From positions 126,169,664 through 126,233,663 of the forward strand of contig CM035423.1 in assembly GCA_020310875.1 (NCBI GenBank): a stretch of DNA of 64,000 nucleotides, written 5' to 3'. Below the pieces are notes generated by a model that saw nothing but the letters and a program-made list of their open reading frames with translations, had not been told where the DNA came from and did no database searches. This document shows positions 1 to 11,549 of the stretch, piece by piece. The DNA comes from Ceratopteris richardii (taxonomy: Eukaryota; Streptophyta; Polypodiopsida; Polypodiales; Pteridaceae). Position 1 is the stretch's first letter; every line of letters starts with the position of its first letter. The position numbers were made by a program, and so were the translations under genes.

Positions 1-829
1 CAATAAAAAAACTTCTTGATAGAAAAGCTTTCAATCAAACGTGTATTCAATAAAACAGCGCCGATGGTGTAGTATCACTAAAATTATCTTGTTTTATGCA
101 AACTACAATGACTTACAAGAAACAAAGGTTTAAAATCCTTTTAAAAATTTTAATACTTTAGGATTATAAAATTAAAAAAATAGTAGATTTTATAGCTAAA
201 TATGTAGAAAATTATAGAACAAGTAAAAATAATAATAAATATTTAGAATTTCTAGTTTTATCTAAAGGTAATAATTCAATTTAAAAATATAAAAGATTAT
301 TAAAATATTATATTTAAATTCCAAAAAGTCTTGAGATGTTTTAGCGTTGATATATGCTAGTGGATCTCTATGTGTACAAATGTATGTGTGTGTTTACGTT
401 TGTGATTTAGAAACTATTGGATGACAGCATGTTAATGTTTACAAAATAGTGAAGTCTAGGACATTGCCAATTAGCTCAAAAAAGCCAACACCCCTTAGCT
501 ATCTAAACGAATGTGAGACATTTATAAATAATTATGTTCAAATTAAAATATATACGTACAACTTATTCAAATCCATAAAATTAAATGTGGAGTAAAGCAA
601 AGGTATTTGTGGTGGTGTGTCTTATTAAAGAATGATATTGGGGTACTCGTGTTTTCTAGTGATTATGCAAGCGCACTAATGATGGGCTTCTACCACAACT
701 TTAACATCTTTCCATTGATCGTGTATAGAGCAAATATATGTTATCGCCATACAAGAAGATCTTCATTCTATTGTCCTAGGCTTGCAAGTATTTTATCACC
801 TTACAAGCCATATTTCCACATGCAAGAAT
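1..829. other. AT-rich spacer, no recognised gene
   Basis: Strongly AT-rich sequence with poly-A/T runs and a short TG-rich stretch near 375-405. Open frames here are short and start at non-ATG codons. The stretch at 180-330 could be translated as a lysine-rich peptide interrupted by stops, but I do not recognise it. Confidence 0.5.
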
Positions 830-1597
830 AGTTGTATCCTACAAGTGTGATGGGGTTTATGCATGTGAATATCAAACAATCCTACATGTCATGTTCCCAT
901 TTCTTATCAATAGAGATTAGCGGATTTTTGCAGCTACACAATCCATCCTACAAGTAGTTACTAGGTTTGTACATGTGAACATCAATTCATCCTACAAGTG
1001 GTGTTCCCATTTCTTATCATTAGATATTCGTGAATTTCTATAGTTGCAAAAGGTAAACACCATCTGGAAGTTAGATATGAGTAACATCTAAGGTTGTGAA
1101 TGATTCTTAGAGGTTCAAAAGGGGTTTCACAATGTTCATTTAGTTTCATGTTGCTCAATCATTGCATGTAACATCTGAGGCTGTGGATGATTGTTGAAGG
1201 TTCAAAAGTGGTATAACAACTCTACATATGTAAGGGATGGAGCACATATCAACCGATCCTATAGGTCATGTTACCATTCTTGCTGCACAATCCATCCTAC
1301 AAGTGGTGATGAGGTTTGTGCATGTGAATATCAATCGATCCTATAGGTTGTGTTCCCATTTCTTATCAATAGATATTCATAGATTTCTATAGTTGCACAA
1401 GGTAAACAACATCCGGAAGTTAGATATGAGTAACCTTTGAGGTTGAGGATGACCATTGTAGGTTTAAAGTGGTTTCACGATGTTCATTTAGTTTCGTATT
1501 GTTCAATCATTGTATATAACAATTGAGGTTGTGGATTATTTTTGTAAGTTAAAAAATGGTATAACAATTCTACATGTGTAAGGGATGGAGCACATTA
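830..1597. repeat. Tandem repeat, period about 349 bp, just over two copies
   Basis: The phrase ACAATCCATCCTACAAGT occurs at 938 and again at 1287, and the following ~310 bases run in parallel in both copies (TTTCTATAGTTGCA, AAGTTAGATATGAGTAAC, GTTCATTTAGTTTC, AAGGGATGGAGCACAT). A partial third copy precedes at about 830-935. The copies differ at many sites, so the duplication is old. No coding capacity is seen. Confidence 0.75.
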
Positions 1598-1846
1598 GAA
1601 TCAGATGATCATATTCAATGTTGAATAACTATAATAAAGTAGACTGATAACTAGTAGATGTTATTGTATTTATGGTTTCTTCCTCATTTGTAATGTCTTG
1701 ATTCAGGGAAATCTCAGATAAGTGAACTGATGGAAGTTAATACAATACCAAAAGTGGATAGTGATGAGTAAGAATTAAGATTTTATTGGTAGAAAATAAA
1801 AAGGAAATATAGAGACACGATAATGTCGAGGTGATCAAGCACTAAT

Positions 1847-4140
1847 GTGGAGGGTAATGGTAATCACAAATCAAGCAACTTGGATGGAATTTTGGATAAG
1901 AAAATCAATTATTTGAACAATCAAACTAGACACCTATGTTTTGAAGATAAAATCAAGGCACTAAATAGGATGTTGTGGGATCCATGTATTGGGAAACTCT
2001 TTGATGCAATGCGTAGAAGTAAAGATCATGTAACATTTGCACTTGTGAACAATCTTCAAAATACACTACAGAGTATGAGGAAGAATTCTGATAACCTTAT
2101 GTTGAAGAGATCAATATTGATGATGATTCTAAATAGAAATGCATACAATCAGCACATAAGATAAATATTTTCAAGACTTTCTAGGGTATTGGGAGTAAGT
2201 AGGAAATTTGTCTATGATACCATTGGCCAGTTAAGTGCAGTTGAGTTTGATCATAACTTCTTATAGTTAATTAGTAGATCGAAACACACCACATGTATCA
2301 CACAAGAGGTAAAGGACTTGATTATCATGTCTTGGACAATAGAGAATAGGGTGTCACCAAATGAGAAGGATCAATGGAGGGCTCGACTTGGTAGAAATCA
2401 AGATTTGAAGCACCATGTTCACCTTCTTGATGTATCTCAAGTAATCCTATTTTCAGTTGTCAGTTCACGATTTTAGCTAATTAGAGATAGTGAAAAGTTA
2501 ATTAGTAATATCTAACTAATATAATTTTTAACTAGTAACAATCTAGTGCTACTATGATAACAAGTTAATATTTAATAGTAGAAGTTATGCATACCTAGTT
2601 AGCTAGTAACAAGGTAACAAGTAATAGTGAAAGCTACGCATACCTAGATAGCTAGTAAAAAGAAAATTAGTAGTAGTTGATTTAGAGCAAGCTAATAGCT
2701 AATTAGTTATAATTGCATAAGATCAAACTAATTAGTAATAGCTACTTAGTATAAATAACTAACTAATAACAAGCTACTTAGTATCAACAAACTAAGAACA
2801 AGCTAAATAGTAATAACTAATTATAGCTATTGGTAACAAGCTAATTAGTAGTAGCTAATCACTATTGATTAACTAAGAACCAACTACTTAGTAATAGCTA
2901 AATTACAACAAGCTAATGCCTTGTAACAATGAATTAAGAACCAACTACTCAGTAATAGCTGACTGGTAACAAGCTAATTAATGATTGCTAATAGATACTT
3001 GGTTGTGTAATGTAGATGAAACTATTTATACATTTCAAAAATCCCATGATAAGTATCCAAGTTTGGAAGTTTGAATCATTTAAGCCATATTTTGTTAAGT
3101 GATTGAAAGATAGATTCACACGTTGCTTCATTTATCATGTTCAAATGTTGTACCTTAAGGATGCAATCAATCTCCTACGTCAATCAAGCTCTATTGTGCA
3201 TAGTTTTCCTTGTAAATGTGATTGTTCTATTTGTCAAGTAGAGCATACATCAAGTTGCAATGCTTCAACGACTACATTTTGATCAATTAGCAACATTATA
3301 GAGAGTATTCTATGTCCACCTCATAACGATACCATATTCTACTAGTACAAACGTGTGAAGGGTGAGTGTTTTGATTACAAAGTAGGACATTTTAAGTGGT
3401 GTTGGAGACAGACTAGAATCAAGGAATATCATATTCTAGTAAAGATCTTTGAAGATGTTGTGTTAAAGTATCAAGGACAAGATCCTAAAGGGAATGAATT
3501 GCTAAAGAGGGACATGAATCCTCAAGTTGTACAGGATGATTTGAGAAAAATCTAAAGAAAATTTTCAAGCAAACATTTATTTATTTATGGCAAGGCATAC
3601 CACTTTGAGATGTGTGTCTCTTAATTTCCAAGTGATATTTTGGTTTGACTGGTTGATTTTGTAGAAAACTATACATTCTATGAGTAGAATGAGATACAAT
3701 CTATGTGCTAGTGGTCCATACAAATAACTATTTTTGTTCATGTCACATATTTTCGTATGGAGGGTATCCCTAAAAAGGTAATCTACTTCTTCATATCTGA
3801 TGACAAGAAGCACAACACCCTTTTTGTGCAACATTGTTTCCAATTACATTGACAATGGTTGAGAGAGTTAAACCTTGATTTAGACCAACATTAGGTATGG
3901 TCAAATGGTGAAACTTCTCAATTTAAAGCTAAACATCCATATACTTTGTAGGAAGATATCAAGGGCTAAGTGGCATGATTATGATATGGAAATTCTTTGA
4001 ATGAAGACATAGGGAGGGAGAACATGATGGCGCAGGTGCAATTGTGAAAACGACGCTAACCCATGAATAACTTAAACCTTCCATTGGGATGTTGAAGTTT
4101 ATTGCAGATGATATGGAATTTCTTAGAGGAAATTTGTAGG
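1847..4140 (+). pseudogene. Decayed transposase-like coding relic (WSDG / GEHDGAGA family)
   Basis: Stop-interrupted pieces in all three + frames spell one protein type. The open stretch at 1847-2164 (105 aa) begins at a non-ATG codon. A piece near 2350-2440 reads as VSPNEKD and RLGRNQDLK. A Cys-rich part near 3200-3260 has CKCDCSIC, followed by ILCPP and KGECFDYKVGHFKW (3355-3555). Next come VDFVENYTF (about 3650) and WSNGETSQFK (about 3895-3925). The last is GEHDGAGAIVK at 4017-4049, followed by LTHE. From memory this order (DFAENYSF, FVQHC, WSDGxxxQFK, GEHDGAGA) belongs to a widespread, poorly named transposon-like protein family in lower plants and animals. The acidic, RNase-H-like tail suggests a DDE-type nuclease. 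The relic has many stops and frame changes and is split by a minisatellite at 2465-3000. The superfamily is not asserted. Confidence 0.55.
2465..3000. repeat. TA-rich degenerate minisatellite
   Basis: More than 500 bases are built from variants of AACAAGCTAATTAGTAATAGCTA, with units of roughly 20-25 bp that vary in length and order (CTAGTTAGCTAGTAACAAG, AACTAAGAACCAACTACTTAG and similar). It lies between two blocks of the transposase-like relic, so it is an expanded intron or a later insertion. No coding capacity. Confidence 0.75.
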
Positions 4141-4157
4141 GTTCAAAAGGGAGAGAT

Positions 4158-4346
4158 TGTTGGGTATGTAAGGGTCATGTGACCTTACCCCCATATTCAT
4201 ATATATACATCATATATAGAGCATTGCCTCAAGAGAGATCATTATGTGGGTTTCGAGGCTTCCACACATCTGTGCATGTGTCTCCTCTTGTCTCTCTCCC
4301 TCCATCTCCTCCTTTTTCCTCTTGTTTTGCACACCAAATCCCTTCA
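4158..4346 (+). mobile_element. Short LTR (189 bp) of a retroelement, likely copia or TRIM
   Basis: Starts TGTTGGG just after a purine tract (AAAAGGGAGAGA) and ends CA. It contains a TATA-like ATATATATACATC and a pyrimidine-rich 3' part. It is followed after one base by a perfect initiator-Met tRNA primer site. No matching second LTR or gag was recognised downstream, so it is a remnant, solo LTR or TRIM piece. Confidence 0.6.
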
Positions 4347-4347
4347 T

Positions 4348-4359
4348 TGGTATCAGAGC
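4348..4359 (+). promoter_or_regulatory. Primer binding site, tRNA-iMet type
   Basis: TGGTATCAGAGC is the standard plant retroelement primer site complementary to the 3' end of initiator tRNA-Met. It follows the CA end of the 189-bp LTR by one base. Confidence 0.7.
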
Positions 4360-4679
4360 ATGTTGAAGGCTTGTGTGCAAGAAGCTTCAATGGAAGCTTA
4401 GGTCACAAGAGGTGAATGTGCAGGTTGGCACCTCTCGATATTTGCTAAGTATTTTGGCCATAACTCAAGCTAAGAAGCTCTAATTGATACAAATATATCT
4501 TCCTTCACGGATTGGCTATATACTCGTATGCAATGAGCCAATGCAAATAATCAACAAATCTCAGACGAGCAGAGGGAGTTAATGATAAGTTGTGAAAGAA
4601 AGGTAATTTTATTTTAATAATATTCTATTTTTTTCCCATATATGTATATTAGTTTCTCTTTATTAATTCAATTTTTATT

Positions 4680-5384
4680 GTAGGCTCAAATTTTTACTAA
4701 TATGTGGGCTTTTGGATAGCATATTAGAATCAAAATGATTGATTCTTTACATAAAACAGAGGATTCTACCATTGTTGCTTCTTTCAAGCAACTATTACGT
4801 GCTAGCTCAAAAGATACAAACCTTATAGATAACAAACTTGGTTATGTAGGAACCGTTGCTGGTATCTACAAAATATTGTTTCATATGTTTAAACATGTGA
4901 AAAAAAGTTTTTATTTTTTATGATATAGTTTATTATTTTTTTAAGCACATAATAATGAATTTTTGTTTTTTTATATTTTGATAGGTTATTTTGAAGATTG
5001 ATTGGTTTCGAGTCAAGTATAAAGGTAGTAATTCCACATTGAGAAGGGAATTAACTGCGTTTTAGGCAATTGATTCTTAAAAAATAATGCAATTAATTAG
5101 CTGGGAAACATATATTCTTCCTAGGCATATTGAACAAGCATTTTTTATCAAAATCGTGATGCTCATCCTTGGTGGCAAGTCATTATGTTCAACCTAAAGC
5201 TTGGTCATTGTTTGAACAGTTTATTGTTACAGACATCGAAGAAAGTCATGTTGATGATTTATCATCAAATATTGATATATCGTCATCTCAAAGAGAAATT
5301 AAAATAATTGTACATGACAACAATATTAATCTACTTGATGAAGACAATAATACTCTACGTGTTGATTGTGAGGAATTACCATAA
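4680..5384 (+). pseudogene. CACTA (En/Spm) transposon relic, DUF4216-like C-terminal segment
   Basis: Two open pieces (4735-4923 and 5169-5384) separated by stop-bearing DNA read like the DUF4216 tail of plant CACTA transposases. The order is SFKQLLRASSKDTN, LGYVGTVAGIYKI, then DWFRVKYKG near 4990, then YILPRHIEQAFFIK near 5110, then VASHYVQPKAWSLFEQF and an acidic tail ending DCEELP. This matches the family order 'F.SA.DKNP / YYG...I.EL / CDWF / PFILA.QA.QVFYV / W.VV...PRD.FD'. The DNA between the pieces (about 4880-4985, GT...AG, T-rich) could be an ancient intron. There are in-frame stops and no terminal CACTA repeats, so it is a dead fragment. The 3' half lies inside the left arm of the inverted repeat. 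Confidence 0.5.
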
Positions 5385-6097
5385 ATCAATATTTTTTTTT
5401 AATGTAAAGGAAGTTCGGCAATAGCCTACTCTCCCGGACTTGAATTAAATAAAGAAAAGTACAAGAGAAGGGGACTAGTGCCCACGGGACCCCCCAAATC
5501 CCACAAAGCAGGGGAAGCTTTTACAGAGCTTAGATGACATTACAAAGAAGGTTAATTAACCTCTCATCACCCTCATGTGGGGCCCACTTGGGTTTAAGCT
5601 TGTTATCGATCAAAAGGAGTACTTGATGATGCCTAAAGGGGGGGGATTTTTTACAGTTGACAATCATCTAAGCTCTGTAAAAGCTTCCCCTGCTTTGTGG
5701 GATTTGGGGGGTCCCGTGGGCACTAGTCCCCTTCTCTTGTACTTTTCTTTATTTAATTCAAGTCCGGGAGAGTAGGCTATTGCCGAACTTCCTTTACATT
5801 AAAAAAAAATATTGATTTATGGTAATTCCTCACAATCAACACGTAGAGTATTATTGTCTTCATCAAGTAGATTAATATTGTTGTCATGTACAATTATTCT
5901 AATTTCTCTTTGAGATGCCGATATATCAATATTTGATGATAAATCATCAACATGACTTTCTTCGATGTCTGTAACAATAAACTGTTCAAACAATGACCAA
6001 GCTTTAGGTTGAACATAATGACTTGCCACCAAGGATGAGCATCACGATTTTGATAAAAAATGCTTGTTCAATATGCCTAGGAAGAATATATGTTTCC
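5104..6097. repeat. Near-perfect inverted repeat: 434-bp arms, 126-bp loop
   Basis: The left arm 5104-5537 and right arm 5664-6097 are reverse complements. By eye they differ at about two positions (S/A and K/R changes in the encoded peptide). The spacer is 5538-5663. Each arm carries the same 71-codon open tail of the CACTA relic, on opposite strands (5169-5384 + and 5817-6032 -). After the arms the flanks diverge. A transcript would fold into a ~434-bp duplex. The high arm identity next to a decayed transposon implies the fold-back formed recently or is kept alike by gene conversion. Confidence 0.92.
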
Positions 6098-6440
6098 ATC
6101 AATATTAGTCCATCAATAGATGATGTTATTTATGAGAACATACATTTAACAATAGAAGAAATAACAAAAATCAACAAGGACAATGAAGATGAGACTATGT
6201 TGATGTCTTACCAAAATGATGGTAATAATGTGAACATATGAGTAGATTAGATGGTAGATCCTACTCTAAATACTAATCATTAACTTGAATCATTTGAATG
6301 GGTATCGAACAATAGGTTCTCCTTTATTAAACTAGAAGATAGGTGAATCCCACCACAAAGATGACAACATGTTCTTTTAAGTTAGAACATGAAGCGTGTG
6401 GGTATGTCTAAAATTTTATTTATAGCTTTATTTTTTAAGA
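6098..6440. other. Spacer with possible transposon C-terminal scrap and LTR scrap
   Basis: An open stretch continues to 6240 (acidic, Asn-rich: ISPSIDDVIYENIHL..., DNEDETMLMSYQND). It may be more of the CACTA C-terminus. The segment 6280-6390, read on the minus strand, resembles the gypsy 3' internal DNA at 21540-21610 (CATGTTCTAA...GAACATG...TCATC), so it is probably a scrap of the same element family. Confidence 0.3.
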
Positions 6441-6449
6441 CAAAATTTC

Positions 6450-6760
6450 TCTCATGTATGTGTGCATATGTGTGTGTATTCATGTGTGTTATATATATAT
6501 ATGTCTTAGTATGCACATATATGTGTTTCATGAGTATGCATGTGTGCATGCGTGTGATATATGTATGCATATGTTAGTATGCACACATGTATGTATGCAT
6601 GTGCATTTGTGTGATATATGCAAGTGTGTTTATAATTGTCTATGCATGTATATGTATGTATTTGCGCATGTAGGCATGTATGTGTGATGTGTATGTATCT
6701 ACATGTGTGTTTTATATATATGTATGTGTATATACATGATGTGTATGTATCTTTTAATGT
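6450..6760. repeat. TG/ATG-rich simple sequence
   Basis: About 300 bases are dominated by GTGTGT, ATATAT, GCATGTATG and TATGTATG blocks. All overlapping open frames (Met/Cys/Val-rich or His/Thr-rich) are artefacts of this composition. Confidence 0.8.
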
Positions 6761-6868
6761 ATTATGGTTCTTGTTGATTCTAATAGCTATATATTATAGA
6801 TGCATAAGGTTTGGAGGAGAGATTCTCTCTAGTATGTGGCGGGAGGAGTAGATGCAATGTGTATATAA

Positions 6869-7238
6869 TGTTGAGAATATGAGAGTGCATCTCCCGTTTG
6901 TATCTTGGAGTCACTCTATTTCCATTCCACTTCCATTGTATTCCCATTTTATATTATATCCTTTGTATTTGGGTACCTTGCCATTTGCTTCTACTAGTTG
7001 TATTCATTCTCCTTTCAGGGGAATTATCCCACCCTCCCAAATCTATATAAGGAGGGCCTCTCCCACCATTTGTATTTGGTTAGAAGCTTGAGGAGCCTAC
7101 TCCATGCTCTTGGAAAGCTCATTTCTAATCCACATGAGTTTACCCATTTCATGGTCTACTCATTTTGAGTATCACACACTCTTTCTTTTGTGAGTACACT
7201 CTTCTTTTCATTTTGATTTCATGCATGTACTCTCTACA
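6869..7238 (+). mobile_element. Lone LTR (370 bp) with primer site, retroelement 5' end
   Basis: Starts TGTTGAG and ends CTCTACA. It has a TATA-like TCTATATAAGGAGGG near 7050 and is followed at 7239 by TAGTATCAGAG, a near-match to the initiator-Met primer site. No gag is recognisable downstream (7240-8640), so this is the 5' end of a lost element or a solo LTR with residue. Confidence 0.55.
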
Positions 7239-7239
7239 T

Positions 7240-8640
7240 AGTATCAGAGTGCTAGGTGAAGGCCTTGGTGGCACGTTTGGAGCTCATTTTGGTGGCAGTG
7301 GTACTTGAGTGGTGGTGGTTATGCTTCCTCATTGAGAGAGGCTTTTCCAACTTTGCTCTTTTGGACCTCATTTTGCCCATTTGCCCACCCTCCCACCCCT
7401 TCTTGTTTATCATTTTGTACCCTTTCCCACCCTACCACCCTTGCTCTTGGTGTTTTTGGCGTGCTTCATGGTCTTCCAACATTATTTATGGCATCTATGA
7501 TGCATTTTCCTATTTTGTGGTGCTTATAAGCCCTCTTTAGTGTTCATATTGGTGGTCATTTTTTGGGACTTGGTTCTTGATCTCATATTTTGAAGTGCTC
7601 ATAAAGACTTGCAGCATTAATAGTGCTTGTGTCAATTTTGAAGTGTGCAAACACATTTATGCAGAGTTGATAGTAATTCGCTTTGTTGATAGTGATTATA
7701 AACAATTTTCTGCTGCAAATCTCAGGTTATTAAAGTGTTCATAAACACTCCATCTGCAGTGCATCATTTGCAAGTCTTCATTTCGAAGAAGAGACACATT
7801 CTGTCCTTGAAGTGCATGTGTTAGCCCACTCGGCTATTGCATCTAAATACCCTATGTGCAATTATCAGATTTTCCACTACTCTGGAGAACCCGCAAGGAT
7901 TGATGTCCCTTTTTTTTGTTGCAACATCAAAGGGAACTATAGCAAATATTTTGCATGGAGTCATGGTGCACTAATGAGAAGAAGCATTTTTGAGAAGAAG
8001 CATGGAGTCATGGTGCACTAATGATGAGCCGAAAATATTGGGCTTCTACTGTTGCTGTATTTGAAGTCTTCTGGTTAGTTTCTCTCATGTGTAAGTGCAT
8101 CTACACAGCATACAATAAGTAAGCAATGCATAAGAATAGCTACACATAGATCAAGAGAGTGAGATAGAGAGTGAAAGCAGGCCCCAAGGCACTTCTCATC
8201 ACCAACAAACACTCTGACATCTGCAATGAGATTTTCCTTATTCAAAATACCCATCTCTTTGCCAACTTTCATGCTTCATCCGAGCTGAGGAATTCCCAAG
8301 TGTTGTTTGCAATCTCTATCTACTAAATTTTTCATTTTAATGTGGAATGTGGAATATATGCTTGTTGCTGTGAACTAGATGCCCACCGTGACCATCAGTT
8401 CTCCTTCAGCTCGGAGAGAAATCTCCTTCGCAATAGTAAAGTACATTGGATATCCTCATTTCTACGTTGTGTTGAGACACGACACTTATCCGAACTAGAT
8501 AGTGGAGACCATTGACATCACAGGCAATGACTACATCGTGTGGTTTCTGAGCATATCTTTGAAAGGATGTGCTAGTAAATCACCGCCAAAGGAGTAGTAA
8601 TGGTGAATGGGTGGCTTGACAAAGGAATCAACTATATACG
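7240..8640. other. Spacer, no recognised gene
   Basis: Open frames are short and unlike known proteins. A direct duplication of about 24 bp (CATGGAGTCATGGTGCACTA) occurs at about 7957 and 8000. I see no RNA gene or coding motif. Confidence 0.4.
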
Positions 8641-9282
8641 AAATTAGCGATCACTAAAACCACTCCCTCACAACAAAATGTCTTTCTTTTTACTTTAGAC
8701 TTTACCTTCTAAGGGTATTTTCTTCATCACTTTGCCTCACCATTTAGCTCATCTTACTTTGTCTTTAGAAAAAAGTTACTTTGTACTTTAGGGTTTCCAT
8801 CCTTATGCTTTGTCGCACACTATTTGCCACTTCCAATCATCATAATACCCATTTTATAAAAGGGATAATTTGTATTCTCTAAAAGAGTTTTGAGGGTATC
8901 GCATCACACTTTGTTACTAAGTGCCTCATGTTTGTATTATCAAGCATATAAAAAGAAGAAGATTGTGTGTGTGGCTAGGGAGGCTAATCTAAGCCTCCAT
9001 GTGTGACTTTCTCTGTGAAACGGGCTACTCTAAGCCCTCCTTCTCACATCGACTCATCTCATTTCTCCAAAGTGTCCAATGTGTAGGGCTATTCCAAGCC
9101 CCCCCCCCCCAAGGATTTCCATTGTGATGCCAAGCCTTTCAATTTCTTTATAATATTTGCAATTATTTTTCACGTAATTTCTTCGCACACGTGTCTTTGA
9201 AAGTGTTTTTAAACACTTGACACTTACTCTTGCAAAGCACAAATTCACTTCTTTACACATTCAAGTTCACTCAAACTTTGTA
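8641..9282 (+). other. Probable LTR/leader of the following copia fossil
   Basis: Non-coding and pyrimidine-rich. A TATA-like CATATAAAAAGAAG lies at 8944-8957, with CTAAGCC-type short repeats (TCTAAGCCTCC, TCTAAGCCCTCC, TCCAAGCCCCCC) after it. A poly-C run lies at 9100-9110. Its position directly upstream of the gag ATG at 9283 suggests U3-R-U5 plus leader, but clear LTR ends and a primer site were not found. Confidence 0.35.
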
Positions 9283-11549
9283 ATGTCTAAGAATGAACCT
9301 AGCATCTCATCTATCACCAATTTTTTACCTTCCTTCACACCCATATTCATGCCCAAGGATGAAAGGTTAAATGGGCAAAACTATAATATTTGGAAAGATA
9401 TAATGAGAGCATATCTGTATACCAATCTCCTTCACGATGTAGCAGACGAGTCCCAGCCCGAACCCAATAAGGCCAACAACCTAGAATCTTGGCATATCTG
9501 GAATGTTAAAGATAAAAGGGCATTAGGCCAACTTCTAGTTGCCTATGATGAACTGACCAAAGGGTACATCATGACCTGTAAAACATCCAACGAAGTCTGA
9601 ACACTTTAGCGGCCTTATACAAAGATAAAACACCCTCGAGGATCTATGCTTTAGAAGCAAAATTCCATAATCTAACTTTTCGACCACAACATACAATCAC
9701 AAAAGTCATAGCTCAGTTTGAAGACTATCAACGCAAGTTAGTGCTTTGTGGCCATCAAATTTCCAGTGAAGATATGGCCATTAGGCTCCTTAACAAACTA
9801 CGTAGGTCATATGAGACCTTTCTAATGACTCTATACAATAGAGGTCAAACACTCACTTGGGAAGAAGTTAGGAGATTGTTGCTTCTTCATGACTCTTGGC
9901 AACAGACCCAAGCTACCCAAGAAATAGCCATGAAGGCTAAAGCCAACTTCCAGAAACATAAAGGGAAAAAAGACGATCAAGAATCAAAGGAGAAAAGCAA
10001 GAAGAACTTCACTTGCAATTTTTGTGGCAAGCCTGGCCACATCGAGAAATATTGCTTCAAGAAAAAGAACAAGGACAATTCTAAGTCTACTTCAAAGAGC
10101 AAACATCATTCTCACTGTGCAAGTGGACTAGATCTCTTTCTCACAACTGAACACGAAGTACTTTTGGCAACCACTCCCAAGAAAGAATGGATTTTTGATA
10201 GTAGTGCTTCGCCATATATGTGTAATGACAAAGATGATTTTCATGAATTTGAAGAGCATAAAGATCAAGTTTACCTTGGAGACAACAAGTGCATTCAAAT
10301 CCAAGGAAGAGGAAAAGTTTAAGTCATCAACTCTGAAGGCGAGACCAAGTCACTCAAGGATGTTCTTTATGTACCAAGCCTTTGTAAAACCCTTCTCTTA
10401 GTAAAGGCCATCACAAAGTGTAACATGACAGTTCAATTCGGTCACAACAAAGTTCAAGTCATTGATCATGAATCCAATGAAGAGATAGCTCAAGGCTATG
10501 AAGACAAAGGTCTCTACAAGCTTTCAACTTTTATGGCCAAAGATTCAAGACTTAGCTTATGGCATTGCAAATTTGGACACACCTCTTGCTTAGCTAAGAT
10601 CTCTTCCAATCATGTTGTCAAGGATTTACCCAGGATCGCACAAGTGGAAATGAATTGCCAAGCATGTGCCAAGCAAACAATTATCCCTTTGCCTAAAGAA
10701 GCGTCCATTTCTACAAATAAACCCTTAGCATTAGTCCATGCCCACATTTGTGGACCTATGCATATACCTTCTCTAAGTGGGTCAATCTAATTCTTCCTGA
10801 TAGTAGATGACTTCACTAGATACACATGGGTTTATTCACTCAAGCATAAAGAGGATGCCTTTTCCAAGTTAAAGAAGTGGCTACAAATAATTCAAGAAGA
10901 CTTTCCAAGTTCTTTGAAGGTTATCCGATCTGATGGAGACTGTAGCTTTGTCAATCACAACTTTTCCAAGTACTTGAAGCAACATGCAATCAAGTATCAA
11001 GCAATGCAAGATGCTCACCAAGGTATTGCCTTACATAAGAGTCACAGTGTGATCCAAATGGCCAAGGCTATGCTTAGTCAAAAGCAACTTCCACTAAAAT
11101 TTTGGGGTGAAGCAATACAGACAGCAGTACATGTTCAGAACAGAGGGTTCTCAGATATCTTGAAGAATAAAACACCATTTGTAGCTTACTTTCAAAAGAA
11201 GCCGAGTGTGAGCTATTTTTGGATCTTTGGTAGTGATGCCTATGTCCAAGGTCATGATGATGATCGGCCTAAGCAGTAAATTTTCATCGGCTATAGTGTA
11301 CGACAGAAGGCATACAAACTTTACAACCCAAAGAGTCACTCACTTATAGTAACCAAAGACTGCACGTTTGATGAATACTCTAAGTATTCATCCCTTTTGG
11401 ATCCTCCCATTTTTGGTTCAGAGGGGGATCATTCTAATTTTGAACAGTCATGGAGCATGCTTTCTTTGTACATGACTTTTCCAATCATGATACAATTTTG
11501 GAGCAAGAGGAATCAGAGATACAATCTCAACTTATACCTCATATGTCTA
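9283..11549 (+). mobile_element. Ty1/copia fossil: gag, protease and integrase parts
   Basis: The gag begins at an ATG (MSKNEPSISS...), with LNGQNYNIWKDIMRAYL typical of the copia gag N-terminus. A CX2CX4HX4C knuckle (CNFCGKPGHIEKYC) lies near 10015. A protease-type WIFDSSASPYM is near 10190, and a pre-integrase LWHCKFGH motif near 10560. Integrase stretches DDFTRYTWVY and IRSDGD, and the FGSDAYV region, run to about 11300. Coding likeness stops about where the next LTR begins at 11550. The element is old and broken, with about five or more breaks. No second LTR was found. Confidence 0.75.

Noticed and set aside
6382-6851. Met/Cys/Val-rich open frames, some resembling membrane peptides
   Set aside because: They overlap each other on both strands in TG/ATG-rich simple sequence.
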